Positions 11,750-22,500 of a stretch of DNA of 64,000 nucleotides are shown in pieces (position 1 is the first letter of the stretch; every line of letters starts with the position of its first letter). The DNA lies in contig OW799237.1 of NCBI GenBank assembly GCA_941918925.1, forward strand, positions 75,279,126-75,343,125, given 5' to 3'. A program made the position numbers and the translations under genes. The notes beneath the pieces were generated by a model that did no database searches, had not been told where the DNA came from, and saw nothing but the letters and a program-made list of their open reading frames with translations. This DNA comes from Phyto melanocephala. Taxonomy: Eukaryota; Arthropoda; Insecta; Diptera; Rhinophoridae.

Positions 11750-12848
11750 TAGGGTGATGGACTCGGTTTTACAACCGGTGGAAAACCCGGTTTTGTCCTC
11801 TTTCAGCTGGCGGTTTTTTCTAAATGTTGATTATTCGAATATCGAATACACCGTTTTTTTTTATCCGAAAATGCCGGTTTTTTATATCTTTAAGTTTGTT
11901 TTCATATATCTTTGTAACCAATCGTACCATAGTATATTTAGTAAGCGAAAGGTTTCTAAAAATCAGAAAATAAAAACTATTAAATATTCTTCCATAATAT
12001 TGTAACAAATTTATTTGCTGTTTTAAAACCAAATGTAAAATAAGAAAAATAATTGAGTTCAAATATTATTTTTTTTTATAGGATATAAACCTAACGTTAA
12101 AAGTTAAAGGTAATTGAAGCATAAATTTAGCTGATCGATCACTTTTAGGTTAAAAGTGTAGTTACAATAAAGAAAAACCAATAAACCCTCCTTCCAGATC
12201 CTAATTTTAATTAATGGCATTAAGTGTCTGTCTGTCAACTTAAATTTCAATTAAACCATTAAACAAACTAGTTTATGTCTATATTTGTATGTCTTTCAGG
12301 GGTACATGAATGAATTTTTAAAATGAAATTTTAAGGATTTTCTCCCTAGCCTTTTAAATGTGTTTCAAATTACAGAAATCATTTCAAACAAAATACGTTG
12401 GTAATAATAATATGTTAGTTAAAAAGATCTATTTAATATCTTAAAAATGTACAAAAAGATACAGAAATTTATAACAGCCTTTTAAAAAGTCTTATTTATT
12501 TATGTATTAATTTATTGTATTTATTTATTTTACTTGTAAAGAGTACCTTTTGTCTTTAAATTCAACTAAACCAAAAACCAAATTAGTCAACTGCATTCAT
12601 GTCAGTTATTGCGTTATTGTGCAGCCAAACGTATATAAACTGTAAAAGTTTCATATTTAGATATAATTTTTATTATAATCTTTTTGAACAAATTTTTTTA
12701 ATTTTTTCTTTAAATATCATATTTTAAATATTCGAACCGGTTAACCGATTTTTTCTCAATTTTCAAAATATCAACCGTTTTTTTAATTCTATATTTCAAA
12801 CTATTTGAAAACCGGTTTCTTAAAAAAGTCAAATAATCGATCACCCTA
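11750..12848. mobile_element. Non-autonomous hAT-type element, ACCGGTT-rich (copy 1)
   Basis: The ends are TAGGGTGATGGACTCGG and the inverted ATCGATCACCCTA. TAGGG fits the hAT YARNG terminal rule. The flanks are ttaaatag (11742-11749) and ttaaatat (12849-12856), a 7/8 match to an 8-bp duplication. Multiple AACCGG/CCGGTT motifs cluster in the outer 100 bp at both ends, like transposase-binding subterminal repeats. The interior is non-coding and closely similar to the copy at 42849-43928. Confidence 0.8.
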
Positions 12849-12856
12849 TTAAATAT

Positions 12857-13229
12857 AAATAAATATAAATAAATATTTATGTTAAGCAAGCAGACCTTTA
12901 AATCGACCCTGGATAAGCTGAGCAACTTTAAAAAAAGCAAACTTATGTCTACGATTATGGATCTATTACTCTAATTTTAAGAAGGCTTTTATTCGCCATC
13001 TATTTAATTCGGTATAGTCTTTTCATATAAAATTGCATTTTTTTTTATAGCAAAAATGTTTTCTGTCTTCCTAGGATAATTAAAAGTTTAAAATAAAAAT
13101 CAAAAAGGTTTCAAATTTTGCCAAATTTATCTTTTTTTAGTGAAGTACAATTGTTTTGGGCTAGAAAAGAAATATTGTTTCATTCATATGATGACATCAC
13201 AGTATTTGACATCACAGTATTTGATCGCA
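12857..13229. other. Stretch without genes
   Basis: Only a short direct repeat (gacatcacagtatttg, about 13193-13223, two copies) was noted. Nothing coding was recognised. Confidence 0.5.
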
Positions 13230-13745
13230 CCAATTTTCGAGAACTTTTTCAAGTGTATGGAGTTGTATTGCGGCAATAGAAGCATCACGAATGTTGGTCT
13301 TCAAATGCTCAATTGCCTCTGGTCCTCACAGAAAATAGTCCAACGGTGTCAAATCGCAGCTCCTTGGCGGCCAATTCGGTTTATTAAACGGCCATCAAAC
13401 TCAATAAATTGATTATGGCAAAAGGTGTGTGGCAAGTTGCACCATCCTGTTAAAACCAAACATTGTTCACATGAGAACCATGAAGAGCGGGCACAAAGAA
13501 GTCGGTTATCATGGTGCAATAGGTTATTTTGTTTACCGTAACGGTTGCGCCGTTCTCATTTTAAAATAAATTTCGACACACAATGGCTCCGCTTCACAAG
13601 CCGCACAAGACAGTCACTAGTAATAGGTGCATTGGCTTGTGAAAAACTACGTTTGGGTTTTCTTAGCCCCAATTACAGCAATATTGCTAATTAACGTACC
13701 CACCAAGCTGAAAATGAGTTTAATTCGAAAAGATGATTTTTTTTT
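13230..13745 (-). pseudogene. Mariner transposase relic
   Basis: The minus strand reads ENGATVTVNKITYCTMITDF (about 13560-13500) and then QDGATCHTP around 13452-13428, the conserved region at the second catalytic aspartate of DD34D mariners. Weaker C-terminal sequence (LHTLEKVLENW, about 13265-13233) follows. Frameshifts and stops are frequent. No intact termini were found. Confidence 0.65.
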
Positions 13746-14575
13746 TGGAAAAATCGACATCATACAGTTTTTTTTTGGCTTGTCTTTCGAAGCTAAAACG
13801 AAGCGGATTTCTTATTAATCCTTACGTTACTGAAGCGAAACCGATTAATTTTTTTCAGCGGAGTTAATATACTGAATTATGCGACAGAATAGAATGACAT
13901 AAATTTTGCCAGATTCGAAGTAATCGCTGGTTTAAATTTAAAACGATAGAGCGCCCACCCTTTAATTTGTCCGAAATGAAAATATTTTCTAAGAAACCAA
14001 ATACATAATATTTCAAACAACACGAGTGGAAAAAAGTTTTTAAAAATAAAAAAATAATTTTCGAAGAGAAAAATATTACAAAAGCTAAATAATTTAAAAA
14101 CTAGTACACAGCCCCCATAATAAGGGCAAATATATATTACAAGTAAATAAAGAATATAGTTTGTTTGCATATACATATATATTGCTTTTTATTTATTTTA
14201 TTTTTTTTTTTTGTAAATATTTCAAAAATTTAGTCAAAAGAATTAGTTTTGCCCTTGAATTGAATGTTTTATTATTGCTTAAGTACAAAAAATGTTATTT
14301 AAACAAAGTCTAAAAAATTCAAGTACTTTATCCATTAACATAATATTGTCATAATTATGTAAGTCAATACATTTACCACATACATATGTATGTATATTCG
14401 ACTCTGTCAAATTCAGTAAACCCATTTTTAAAATAAATAAAAAACAAAGTAAAAAATATTACACATATGTACATACATATACATATGTATTATTCCATTC
14501 TCCATTCCATGAATACATTCATATTGATGAATAAATTCATATTGATGAATACATTCATATAAATATAAATAATAC
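13746..14575. other. AT-rich stretch with short tandem repeat
   Basis: A unit of about 20 bp containing ATTCATATTGATGAATA repeats about three times at 14505-14562. ACATATGTA microsatellite-like tracts occur at 14380-14395 and 14460-14490. The 99-aa minus frame at 13877-14176 is Phe/Tyr-rich low-complexity sequence and was not accepted. Confidence 0.5.
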
Positions 14576-14803
14576 CTAGTGATAATAATGAAGAGCTTTA
14601 GGAATTTGGTTGATCATATCCATAATATAGTTCGCACAATCATTTTGATTAATTTGTGCGATTGTTTCCTCAGTTGCACTTACTATGTTACGCTCTGTGG
14701 TAATATCCTTAACATTGAACGCGAATGGAATTATACCTTCGAAAATGCTCTCTCCATCGGGATTAGCATAAGAGTATAAGGTGGTAAAAATGTAAGTGTA
14801 CAT
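14576..14803 (-). CDS. Coding-looking orphan ORF, possible exon or transposase tail
   Basis: This 75-codon frame, ending in TAG, differs from its neighbours in using a balanced mix of residues (NPDGESIFEGIIPF, then TEETIAQINQNDCANYIMD) with no low-complexity bias. I do not recognise the protein. The ...I..INQNDC.NYI.. pattern loosely recalls C-termini of some Tc1-like transposases, but this is a guess. A real start is uncertain: the Met is preceded by no clear leader. A 3'-terminal host exon or a transposon remnant are both possible. Confidence 0.25.
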   Translation of the reverse strand: MYTYIFTTLYSYANPDGESIFEGIIPFAFNVKDITTERNIVSATEETIAQINQNDCANYIMDMINQIPKALHYYH

Positions 14804-14835
14804 TAACCAAAATTCTGGTATTATCCATAATTAAC

Positions 14836-14876
14836 AACAACTAAGAATGCTATATTTGGCCGTACGGAATCTCGTA
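14836..14876 (-). repeat. Degraded HINE hairpin end
   Basis: AAGAATGCTATATTTGGCCG followed by TACGGAATC is a mutated copy of the family 1 hairpin end (GTGCTATATTCGGCCG, then TGCCGAATC). No matching TATACCC end follows. Confidence 0.5.
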
Positions 14877-14904
14877 AAAAACTTCATCATCTTGTACATA
14901 GGAA

Positions 14905-16220
14905 CAGTGAGTGCCCACAGCGTAACTTCGCCTAGATTTTATATCTATACTACTTTTTTCAATTTATGCCAATAATTTGCTAAAGCAGCTTTTGCATTGC
15001 AAAGTTCACATGTATGCAGATGATGTACAGTTATATTTGAGCAGTCCAGTATGATCTATCGATAAAAATATTTTTAGGGTTAATGATGATTTGGATAGAA
15101 TTTTTCGTTGGGCAACAGCGAATGGACTTTGTTTAAACCCCGATAAATCAAAGTGCCTAATAATTCGAAAGAGAACGATCTGTTCTCTTTCTGTTATCGA
15201 TGTAAACATTCTAGCAAATAGGGAAAGGATCAACATCATCGTTGATGTTGCAAAAAACCTTGTAATAATGTTAATAATACACTTACTTGGACAAACCATG
15301 TTAATACTCTCATAGGCCAAATTTATATTAAGCTAAGGTGCCTTTGGCCGAAACAATATTTCACTCCCTTAGGGATAAGGAAACTACTTGCAAAATCCTA
15401 TCTTCTTCCAGGTTTAATTTACGGCTGTGAGCTTTTCGCAAGCTTCGACTCTATTAGCAAAAGGAAATTAAACGTTTTATATAATAACATAATTAGATAT
15501 GTATGTGTATGGTTTGAGAAGATATGACCATGCTTCTAATTTTTCCGCTAAACATTACGGTGTTTCGTTTGATAATATTCTTAACATACGATAAAGATTA
15601 TTTATTCAGAAGCTCCTCAATATCAAGGCGAATTTATTTATCAGGTGGTCGTAATTTAACAACAAATACAAGATTAAAAAAACAACATGGTTTTTTATTG
15701 TTGCTTTCGACTGTCGATGTGTTAAAAACTACATGGTTTTTGTTTGTATTTTTTTGCGCGGGAAGGAGTAATTTTTGTAAACATAAATAATATTTGACAA
15801 TTCAATCATCATTTTTGCAAATAAAAAAGTAGATCAGCTGCGTTGTCAACACCACCTGATAATGAATTCGCCTTGCTCAATATCTTATAGAAAAGATTAG
15901 GCTTGCCAGATCGCGTAGAGGAAGAAAGATTATAATTCCTTTACACCGTCTTCTTGGCACTTCTTCATACACGCGGCGCTTCTTTGGAATATTTTTTCCC
16001 AAACTCAATTGCAAGGCAAATAGCTTTAAACATTTTTTATTTGATTTTTTTTTCACAACAGTAAATTGTAATTAATTGTAATGTATTTGTTAGAGTATAA
16101 TTTTTTATAGTTAATATAGCTAAGTGTATGTGTCCTTAAATTTAATTTATAAAAGCTACTTTCCTATACTTTAAATATAAGATTAAATCTTGTTGTATAG
16201 GAATTGAAAAATAAAATAAA
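14905..16220 (+). pseudogene. LINE reverse transcriptase relic with 3' tail, split by a MITE
   Basis: Translation with frameshifts gives ILLFSIY, then VHMYADDVQLYLSS (catalytic YADD at about 15013), RIFRWATANGLCLNPDKSKC (about 15098), LTWTNHVNTLIGQIYIKLR, GIRKLLAKSYLLPGLIYGCE (about 15371), and after a MITE, RRGRKIIIPLHRLLGTSSYT (about 15915). This is the palm-to-thumb region and C-terminus of a non-LTR retrotransposon. The 5' part (endonuclease, early RT) is missing. The 3' end is an A-rich (AAATA)n-like tail at about 16205-16223, where a Helitron begins. Confidence 0.75.
15624..15875. mobile_element. CAAGGC MITE inserted in the LINE, perfect 8-bp duplication
   Basis: The ends are CAAGGCGAATTTATTTATCA and its near-complement (TGATAATGAATTCGCCTTG). 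The perfect 8-bp direct repeat ctcaatat lies at 15616-15623 and 15876-15883. The LINE open region resumes directly after it. The 252-bp interior holds a chance 88-aa frame only. Confidence 0.88.
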
Positions 16221-16223
16221 TAA

Positions 16224-17432
16224 ATATATAAAAATCAATGCCACTTTTCGTTGTAATTTTATAACTCAACAAAGGGCTCACCTATCCAAACCAAATATTT
16301 AAGCTTTGTTCGGCCTATTTAGTAGATGGTTTATTTAAAGTTTGCACAAAATCTGTTATACGGTTTATTGGTAAAAAAGGGTAAAATCGGTAACTCAGTA
16401 TCTCCAGGCTTAATAAAGATATCACAAAAATTCAGAAAGGACCAAAGAGCCTGTTAAAAATAATTGGATAGGTGTCTGGTACTTTTTGAAAATTTTGAGT
16501 TTTAAGGGGTAAAATGGGTAAAAACTGAATTTTGGTACTTTTTTGAACAGCATTTATCTTTGAGAGGAATAGCATTAGGAAAAAAGTAAAAACGTAGTTT
16601 TACTCTCCTTCAAACAGTCTATAATAAAGTTTTGTCCTTTTTTGAAATTTTGGAATTTAGGGGGGAAAGGGCTAAAAACGGATAAAATCGGACCTAATGC
16701 ATGTAGCACAAAAATTCAAAAAGATCCTAGAAGGCTAATGGCACTTGTTTGAAATTTCGTATTTCAAGGTGATAAAATGGGTAAACCAATGTAGCCAATG
16801 TAGCCGGGGGCTATATTATTTATTTATGCTTTTATTTCATTATGGTCTGAAACTGAAGAGACACCAGGGGTCAGCTTCGGTATACAGACTAACAACGTCC
16901 ACAAGGGCCTGTAATGTCCACAAGGGTTAGTTGTTTTAATTTATTATTTTCAATATCACAATTTTCACAAAATAAACAAAATGCCGAGGAGGTCTGTTTT
17001 GCTTGAAAGCTAAATTCAGAGTGCGTTTTATTGAAATGATTTTCTTACAACTAACGAAAATACGAACATAGCATAAAACAAAATCAAAGATTACAATTAC
17101 AATTTCTTTAAAACTGTATGTTATTTAATCACATAGGGTTGTATTACAAAACAAGTACTTTTTGTCCCTTTTCAATAATTCCCAAATTAATGACCGTTAA
17201 AAAAATAATTTTGGTACTTTTTTTTCAATTTCAGTTATCTGTAAAAAGGATGAGCGGAACAAAAATATTTAAACAAACAAAATATATTGTTTATCGAAAA
17301 GTTTTAGATTAAGTTTGAAAATAGCTAGCAATTAATAAAATATTTTTTTTTTAATAAATAAATTTGATGTTCCAATTAAATTTTTTTTATTATTTCACTT
17401 GATACGTAGCGAAGCACGTACCGGGCGGCTAG
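16224..17432 (+). mobile_element. Non-autonomous Helitron, second family
   Basis: The 3' end reads GTAGCGAAGCACGTACCGGG then CGGCTAG followed by T: a short GC hairpin just before CTAG, the Helitron signature. The 5' end (TATATAAAAATCAATGCC, TAACTCAAC) matches typical Helitron starts but lacks the initial TC because it joins the LINE A-rich tail. The interior has diverged repeats of a GGGTAAAAT...TTTTGGTACTTTTTTGA block. No Rep/helicase coding was found. Confidence 0.7.
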
Positions 17433-17729
17433 TTTATTATATTTTTTATATTTATTTATTATACGTCATTTTGGTTTTTATATCCAATCCAATATTTGAT
17501 TTTGAATTTTTCATTTTTTTTCCTTATAGACAGTTGTTTACGAACCCATCGTAAAATTATGAAATAAGGTTATGTGTGTATATATGTATATAGGTATGTA
17601 TGTATTAACAATTAAAAAAAATTTAAAAAAATAAAAAGGATTCGAACCAGCTTCCCTCATTATTTTACGTTACTTGACTACCAGCATTAATTTAAGGAAT
17701 GTATATTAACTTTCATATAATATATAACT

Positions 17730-18215
17730 TATGGATGTCAGCATCTTAATAATAAAATTACTAGGTACGGAGGTGTATAGGGTGAAGCTGTGCTGGGTGC
17801 CGGGCCACTGTAACATCAACGGCAATGAGAGGGCTGATGAGTTGGGGAGACTGGACTCGAAAATTGTGGATCCCAATGGTCTGAAAGCGGTTAGACCTCC
17901 AATGAGCTTATATTTTGGAAGGATCAAGGAGTGAGTTCTGAGTGGAACTACGCGGGTCTAAAGTGACCGAACGGACTGCGGGATATCGCGTGCGTTGTGA
18001 CTGATGCTTAGAAAGTTCGATTAGAATTCCCTTCTAGACGGGGGTAGAGTCTGCGTTAGGACCATGATACTATATATTATCACGGGCCGCTGTATGTTAG
18101 TCAGGATGGCGGTGAGAATGGATCTGACCTGTCGGATATGTGCAGGTTGTGTGAGGATCCAGAGGAATTGGAGACAGTTGAGCACATTAATTAAAAATGC
18201 CTGTCGAAAAACTCA
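17730..18215 (+). pseudogene. LINE RNase H C-terminus and zinc-knuckle relic
   Basis: The frame 17731-17934 carries WVPGHCNINGNERADELGR (from about 17794), the C-terminal motif of RNase H with the catalytic-site aspartate region. After frameshifts, DLSDMCRLCEDPEELETVEH (about 18130) follows, as in the cysteine/histidine tail of I/R1/LOA-type LINEs. The sequence is cut off before the final CP motif. Local base composition is GC-richer than its surroundings, as expected for coding origin. Confidence 0.75.
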
Positions 18216-20296
18216 TAATATTCAAAATTGACTTTGTTCCATGAGAAAACGTTTAAGGATGATTTCGGTAGGCACAGAAGAGATTTCACTCAAAGATTTT
18301 CGATATTTTCAAACAAAGAAACTCGAAAATTATTCTATAAATTATTTGCAGATATAACTGTTTTTCTTGTACTTTAAGCCGTTCAATGACGAGTACACAA
18401 TTTGTTTTTCTTTTTATTAATATTTCTAAAATGTTTTGTTTTTTCCAACCTGTACAAATTGTAAGATACGCTTAATTGAACTGAGTAGTAAGAATTGCAA
18501 TACAAACACATTTCCTTTAGATTTTATTCACACTCACATATATAACTCTTCTCTAGTTTTCACTTAATTTATTTTTTATGACAAAAATTTTTAGTCATTT
18601 CACTTTCTGTTTTTTTTTTTCAATATTTTATAAAAATATTTACAGGAAAATTAAATTAAAAATAATTTTCTTCACAATTAAATTTTTTCTTTACCACTTA
18701 GTGCAGAGAAATACGCGCCGAAAGATTTTCCGTTGCTTGTTTTTCAATGTTCGAATTTAATATACAGTGATTAACAAGAAAAATGTATTCGTACAACCGT
18801 AACAATTCTTGCAAACTGAACCGATCTGAACGATGTGAATGTTCAGAATGACTATGGGCCATTGCATGAGATTTGTAACAAAACAAAACACACATCCTCA
18901 CACACAAAATTTAAAAAAAGAAAAGAAGAAAAAAAAGAAAATTCTCACACTGCTTAGGAGGAGGCTGCAGAGAGGAAATGTACAGTGTTATTTTATTAGG
19001 GATATTTAATCAAAGTTGATTTTTTTTATAAACTAGGGATAAATATTAGGGATTTTCAAAGTTTTTCTTAATACTTTTATTTATTTATTATTTTTGGTTG
19101 CAAGTTTAGGAATTTATTTTATAAATTAAACAATTAAAAAAATATTCTACATAAAACTAACATATTTTAAACTTTTTAACAAAAATAGTTTATGTTTAAG
19201 TGAAAATGCCAACATTTGGCTACACTAAACGAAATTCATACAACAACTTGCGGACGCAGAACAAGATGCTATAACAGCAATTGCATAGCGAAACGACAAA
19301 TAGTGGAGAGGTAAAAAAAAAACAAAAACAAAAAACACCTAAAATAAAACAAAATCAAAAATCAACGAAAATAAATCGAAACAAAAATTTCAACGCGAAT
19401 ACAGGCGGCAGACGGTGTTCGTACTAGTGCACAACAACTTTTTAAGAACAATTATTAACAAGTTATAAATTCCAAGCATATGGAAAATTCATATTGTTTT
19501 TTTTTTTGTGTGTTTAACAAAAACTTAAGTACAGCCAACAAAACTCCCTGATGCAGGTTGTTCACAGAATTTGTGCGAAGAACGTTCAAAAAAATCATCT
19601 ATAAATCAGGTATAAGTTGCTAATAAAAGTGTTTTTTATTAAACAACTAAGCGATTTTTTCAACAACACGATATATGTTTAATCCCATTTCAACTGCAAT
19701 GGACGACGTAGTCCATTATTATCTGCAGGGTACATATCTTTAAGCCTTTCGTCTACGGACGAAACAGCTAAACAAAAGATTTTTCAATAAGTGTTATGAC
19801 GATTTTGTTAATTTCATTCATTTGAAATATTTACTTGGCTAAAACTTATTACGATTTGTTTACAAATTTAGTAAAAAAAATAAAAACGACGAAAGTCAAA
19901 TTTAGTTCGGCACAGAGTTCAAAACGGGTAACTAACTCATAATAAGGGCCATGGCACATTCACACTGTAGTCTCCTCGCGACAGCTAATCATACGCATGT
20001 GACTATGACGTAATTTTGACGTCATCATAAATGTATCCGCTTCGGCCACATGTGTTTCATTTGCATTTTTGGACTAAAATATATTTTGTGTATTGTCAAA
20101 ATCTTACCGCATGCAGTCACTACGACTATTTTAAAAAATGTAAATAAAGTGCTGAACGTTTTAGTAACGCCACACCCACATGTGCATGTGGCTTTTTACA
20201 TTTCGTGTTCTATAAGCTTTAAACATTTTAATTTTCCTTTTAATGCTACAAACACATTAAGGACGAATTGCGAATTTCTTTCATACTTTCAACATT
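18216..20296. other. Longest repeat-poor stretch; leader-like CAA-rich block and a CRE motif
   Basis: No ORF of note. At 19220-19470 the sequence is rich in CAACAA and AACGAAA runs, with a candidate splice donor (GAGAG-GTAAAA, about 19302-19312), resembling fly 5' leader exons. TGACGTCA, a palindromic CRE/ATF site, occurs at about 20017-20024. Nothing proves transcription. Confidence 0.35.
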
Positions 20297-20860
20297 ATGC
20301 TCGGCGCACAATTGGGACGAACAACGAATTTCGCCCAAAACGACGAGTTCGTCGGTAAAAATTCGCTGCGTAAATTCGTCGTATGAAGCGCAATAACGAC
20401 GAAAAAGTAACATCTTTTATAGTTGATAAAATTGTTTACTGTTTTGCAAAGAAAGAACAAAAATAATCAAAGAATTTAAATTTTTGTGAAACTCAACAAA
20501 ATAATTTTTGAATTTTTTTGTAGTTAACTTTTTCACATTTATTTTAAATGTTTTAAAATAAAATAAAAAAAATAAAATAAAAAAATAAATAAAACAATTA
20601 TTAAGTAAAAACTAACTTTATTTTCTAAAAAAGTTGAAAAGTAAAACCAAATTTAATAAAAATGGTCACCTTGTACCAATTTGTTCGTCGTTCGCCGGCG
20701 TAAGAAATAGAAATAAATCTATTGTAGAGTTCGCCGCGTATAGCGAACTTCGACTTGCGCCACCATTGTATATATTCTCATATACATAAATGTGTTTTAT
20801 TTTTGATGACGAATATTCGCGACGAAAAATTCGTCGTTAGTCTCATTTGTGCGCCTAGCA
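20297..20860. mobile_element. CpG-rich MITE-like element, uninterrupted copy
   Basis: The inverted ends (GGCGCACAATTGGGACGAAC on the left, GGCGCACAAATGAGACTAAC as complement on the right) match with few mismatches. The inner 80 bp at each end are dense in CGACGAA/TTCGTCG, very unlike the AT-rich context. A second copy lies at 55398-56705. There is no ORF and the target duplication is unresolved; TTA/TAA at the edges hints at PIF/Harbinger. Confidence 0.7.
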
Positions 20861-21904
20861 TTAAGGACGACAAAAAAATAGCTGGTATGTACATATTGTC
20901 ATTTTATATTGTTATTGCAAATTATTAAGGGTACTTACGATTGAACCTGTGGAAATTCGCACAGAGAAAATTTGCTGTGCATATTACGGCAGATCGTGTG
21001 CGTCCTTTTTTAATCCGAAATAAATATTTATTTCTGGCGGTGTTTTCAGAGTTGCCAACTAAAAAAATCTGGCAATTTCTTACTGAATTTCTTAAGTATT
21101 TTTATTTTTCTTTCAAAAAAATCTATTTTTAATTTTTTTAATCTTATTGTTACTAAAAGAAATTTTTTGTTATTTTAGTTTTCTTTAACATAAAATTAAT
21201 GGCGGTAGAAAAGTCAAAAACAGCAATTGTTACTCATTTGCTTCTGAGCTTATATACACAGCCAATTTTGCTTAAGCTTTCTGTAGAGTAAATGAAGTAA
21301 AGTGTAGCAACTTGGAAATGGATACATTTTCTTGTTGTGTTAAAAACTAGTGCATTTTTGCAATCATTTGCATGATTTGCACAATTTGCACTACCGTTTG
21401 TGAGTATTTATAGTGTTGTTGTAGTGCAATTTATTTAATATTTTTTTCTGTAGTGTCCATAAATACATATATGCTTTTATCTCTTACCATTTTATACCAT
21501 ACCATTTTATTTGCTATTTTTGTATTATTATCTCCGGAAAGAAGTAACCCGCATATCAAATTTTATCAAAATCCATTAGTCCAAATTTTAAAAAATTTTT
21601 GTTTTGTAATCTAATCCGCTGACTACATACACCGCAAAGATAGATTAATAAGGTACTGGTGAACAATCAGCTGATAATTTTTTTAATGGTGGTGCCAAGT
21701 TTTTATTTCATAATTTGTCTGTATCTGTCAAACTTAAATAATTCGCAGTTGCAGATGATTTAAAATGTTTTTAAAAATACAAAATCAAGTTTTAACTTTG
21801 AAGTTTTAAAGAATTATTTAAAATAATTTAAAGTTTGTGTTTTTTGCTGTCGAATTGGGTTTTCATTTTCCATCCATTTTTGAAATTGTTTTATTATACA
21901 AAAT
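20861..21904. other. AT-rich stretch without genes
   Basis: The 63-aa frame at 20941-21132 has no recognisable domain. No mobile element was recognised. Confidence 0.45.
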
Positions 21905-22500
21905 ATTTTAATGGAAATAACCAACAAGCTCTGGGCAATGGGTTAGTGCGGGCGAAGATCTTTCAATGGGTGAACTCTATGAATTTGCGAAGGTGGATGG
22001 AGGGAACCACATGTAGACAGGCTCGTATGGTGCTCAGGGAGCCACTCGGCAGGGGTGCAGTGAAGATACTTGGTTTAATTCGGAGTACGATGAGCTGGAT
22101 CACTGCGTTGATTACAGGACTTGGGAACTTCAAATATCATCTGAAGGGGATGCAGATCGTGGATGATGATATTTGTAGAATGTTCCTGGAGGATGCCGAG
22201 ACGGCAGTGCATGTAGTATGCGCGTGTCCGGCGATGGCGAGCAGAAGATTAAGGATCACAGGCAAGCACACATTAAGTGTGAGTGCGATGGGGGACCTTA
22301 GTCTGAGGGAGATGCTGGCGATTAGAAAGGACTGTGTCGATAATCACCATTCGGCAGTGTGAAATCGTTTTCCTAGTCCAGAGCAAACGCCGGTTGTGGC
22401 GTGGGACTCAGTGATTGAAGGTGTGCTGATCGGTGGAAACGATATCACTAAGTGGAGAAGAGGGTCGAAAAGGGACCCGTGGTAGTAGTGATCTGCTTGA
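21905..22500 (+). pseudogene. LINE ORF2 C-terminal domain fragment
   Basis: The ORF from 21835 to 22362 ends with a cysteine-rich domain: CRMFLEDAETAVHVVCACP (about 22173-22232), followed by AMASRRLRITGKHTL. This is the conserved tail after RNase H in I/R1/LOA-type LINEs. Its first 25 codons (21835-21904) are unrelated AT-rich sequence, so the Met is not the true start. The domain is unbroken for about 150 codons, suggesting this fragment is younger than those at 3.2 and 17.7 kb. Confidence 0.75.

Noticed and set aside
20050..20358. 102-aa plus frame
   Set aside because: The C-terminal part is the translation of the CpG-rich element's inverted end; the rest shows no domain.
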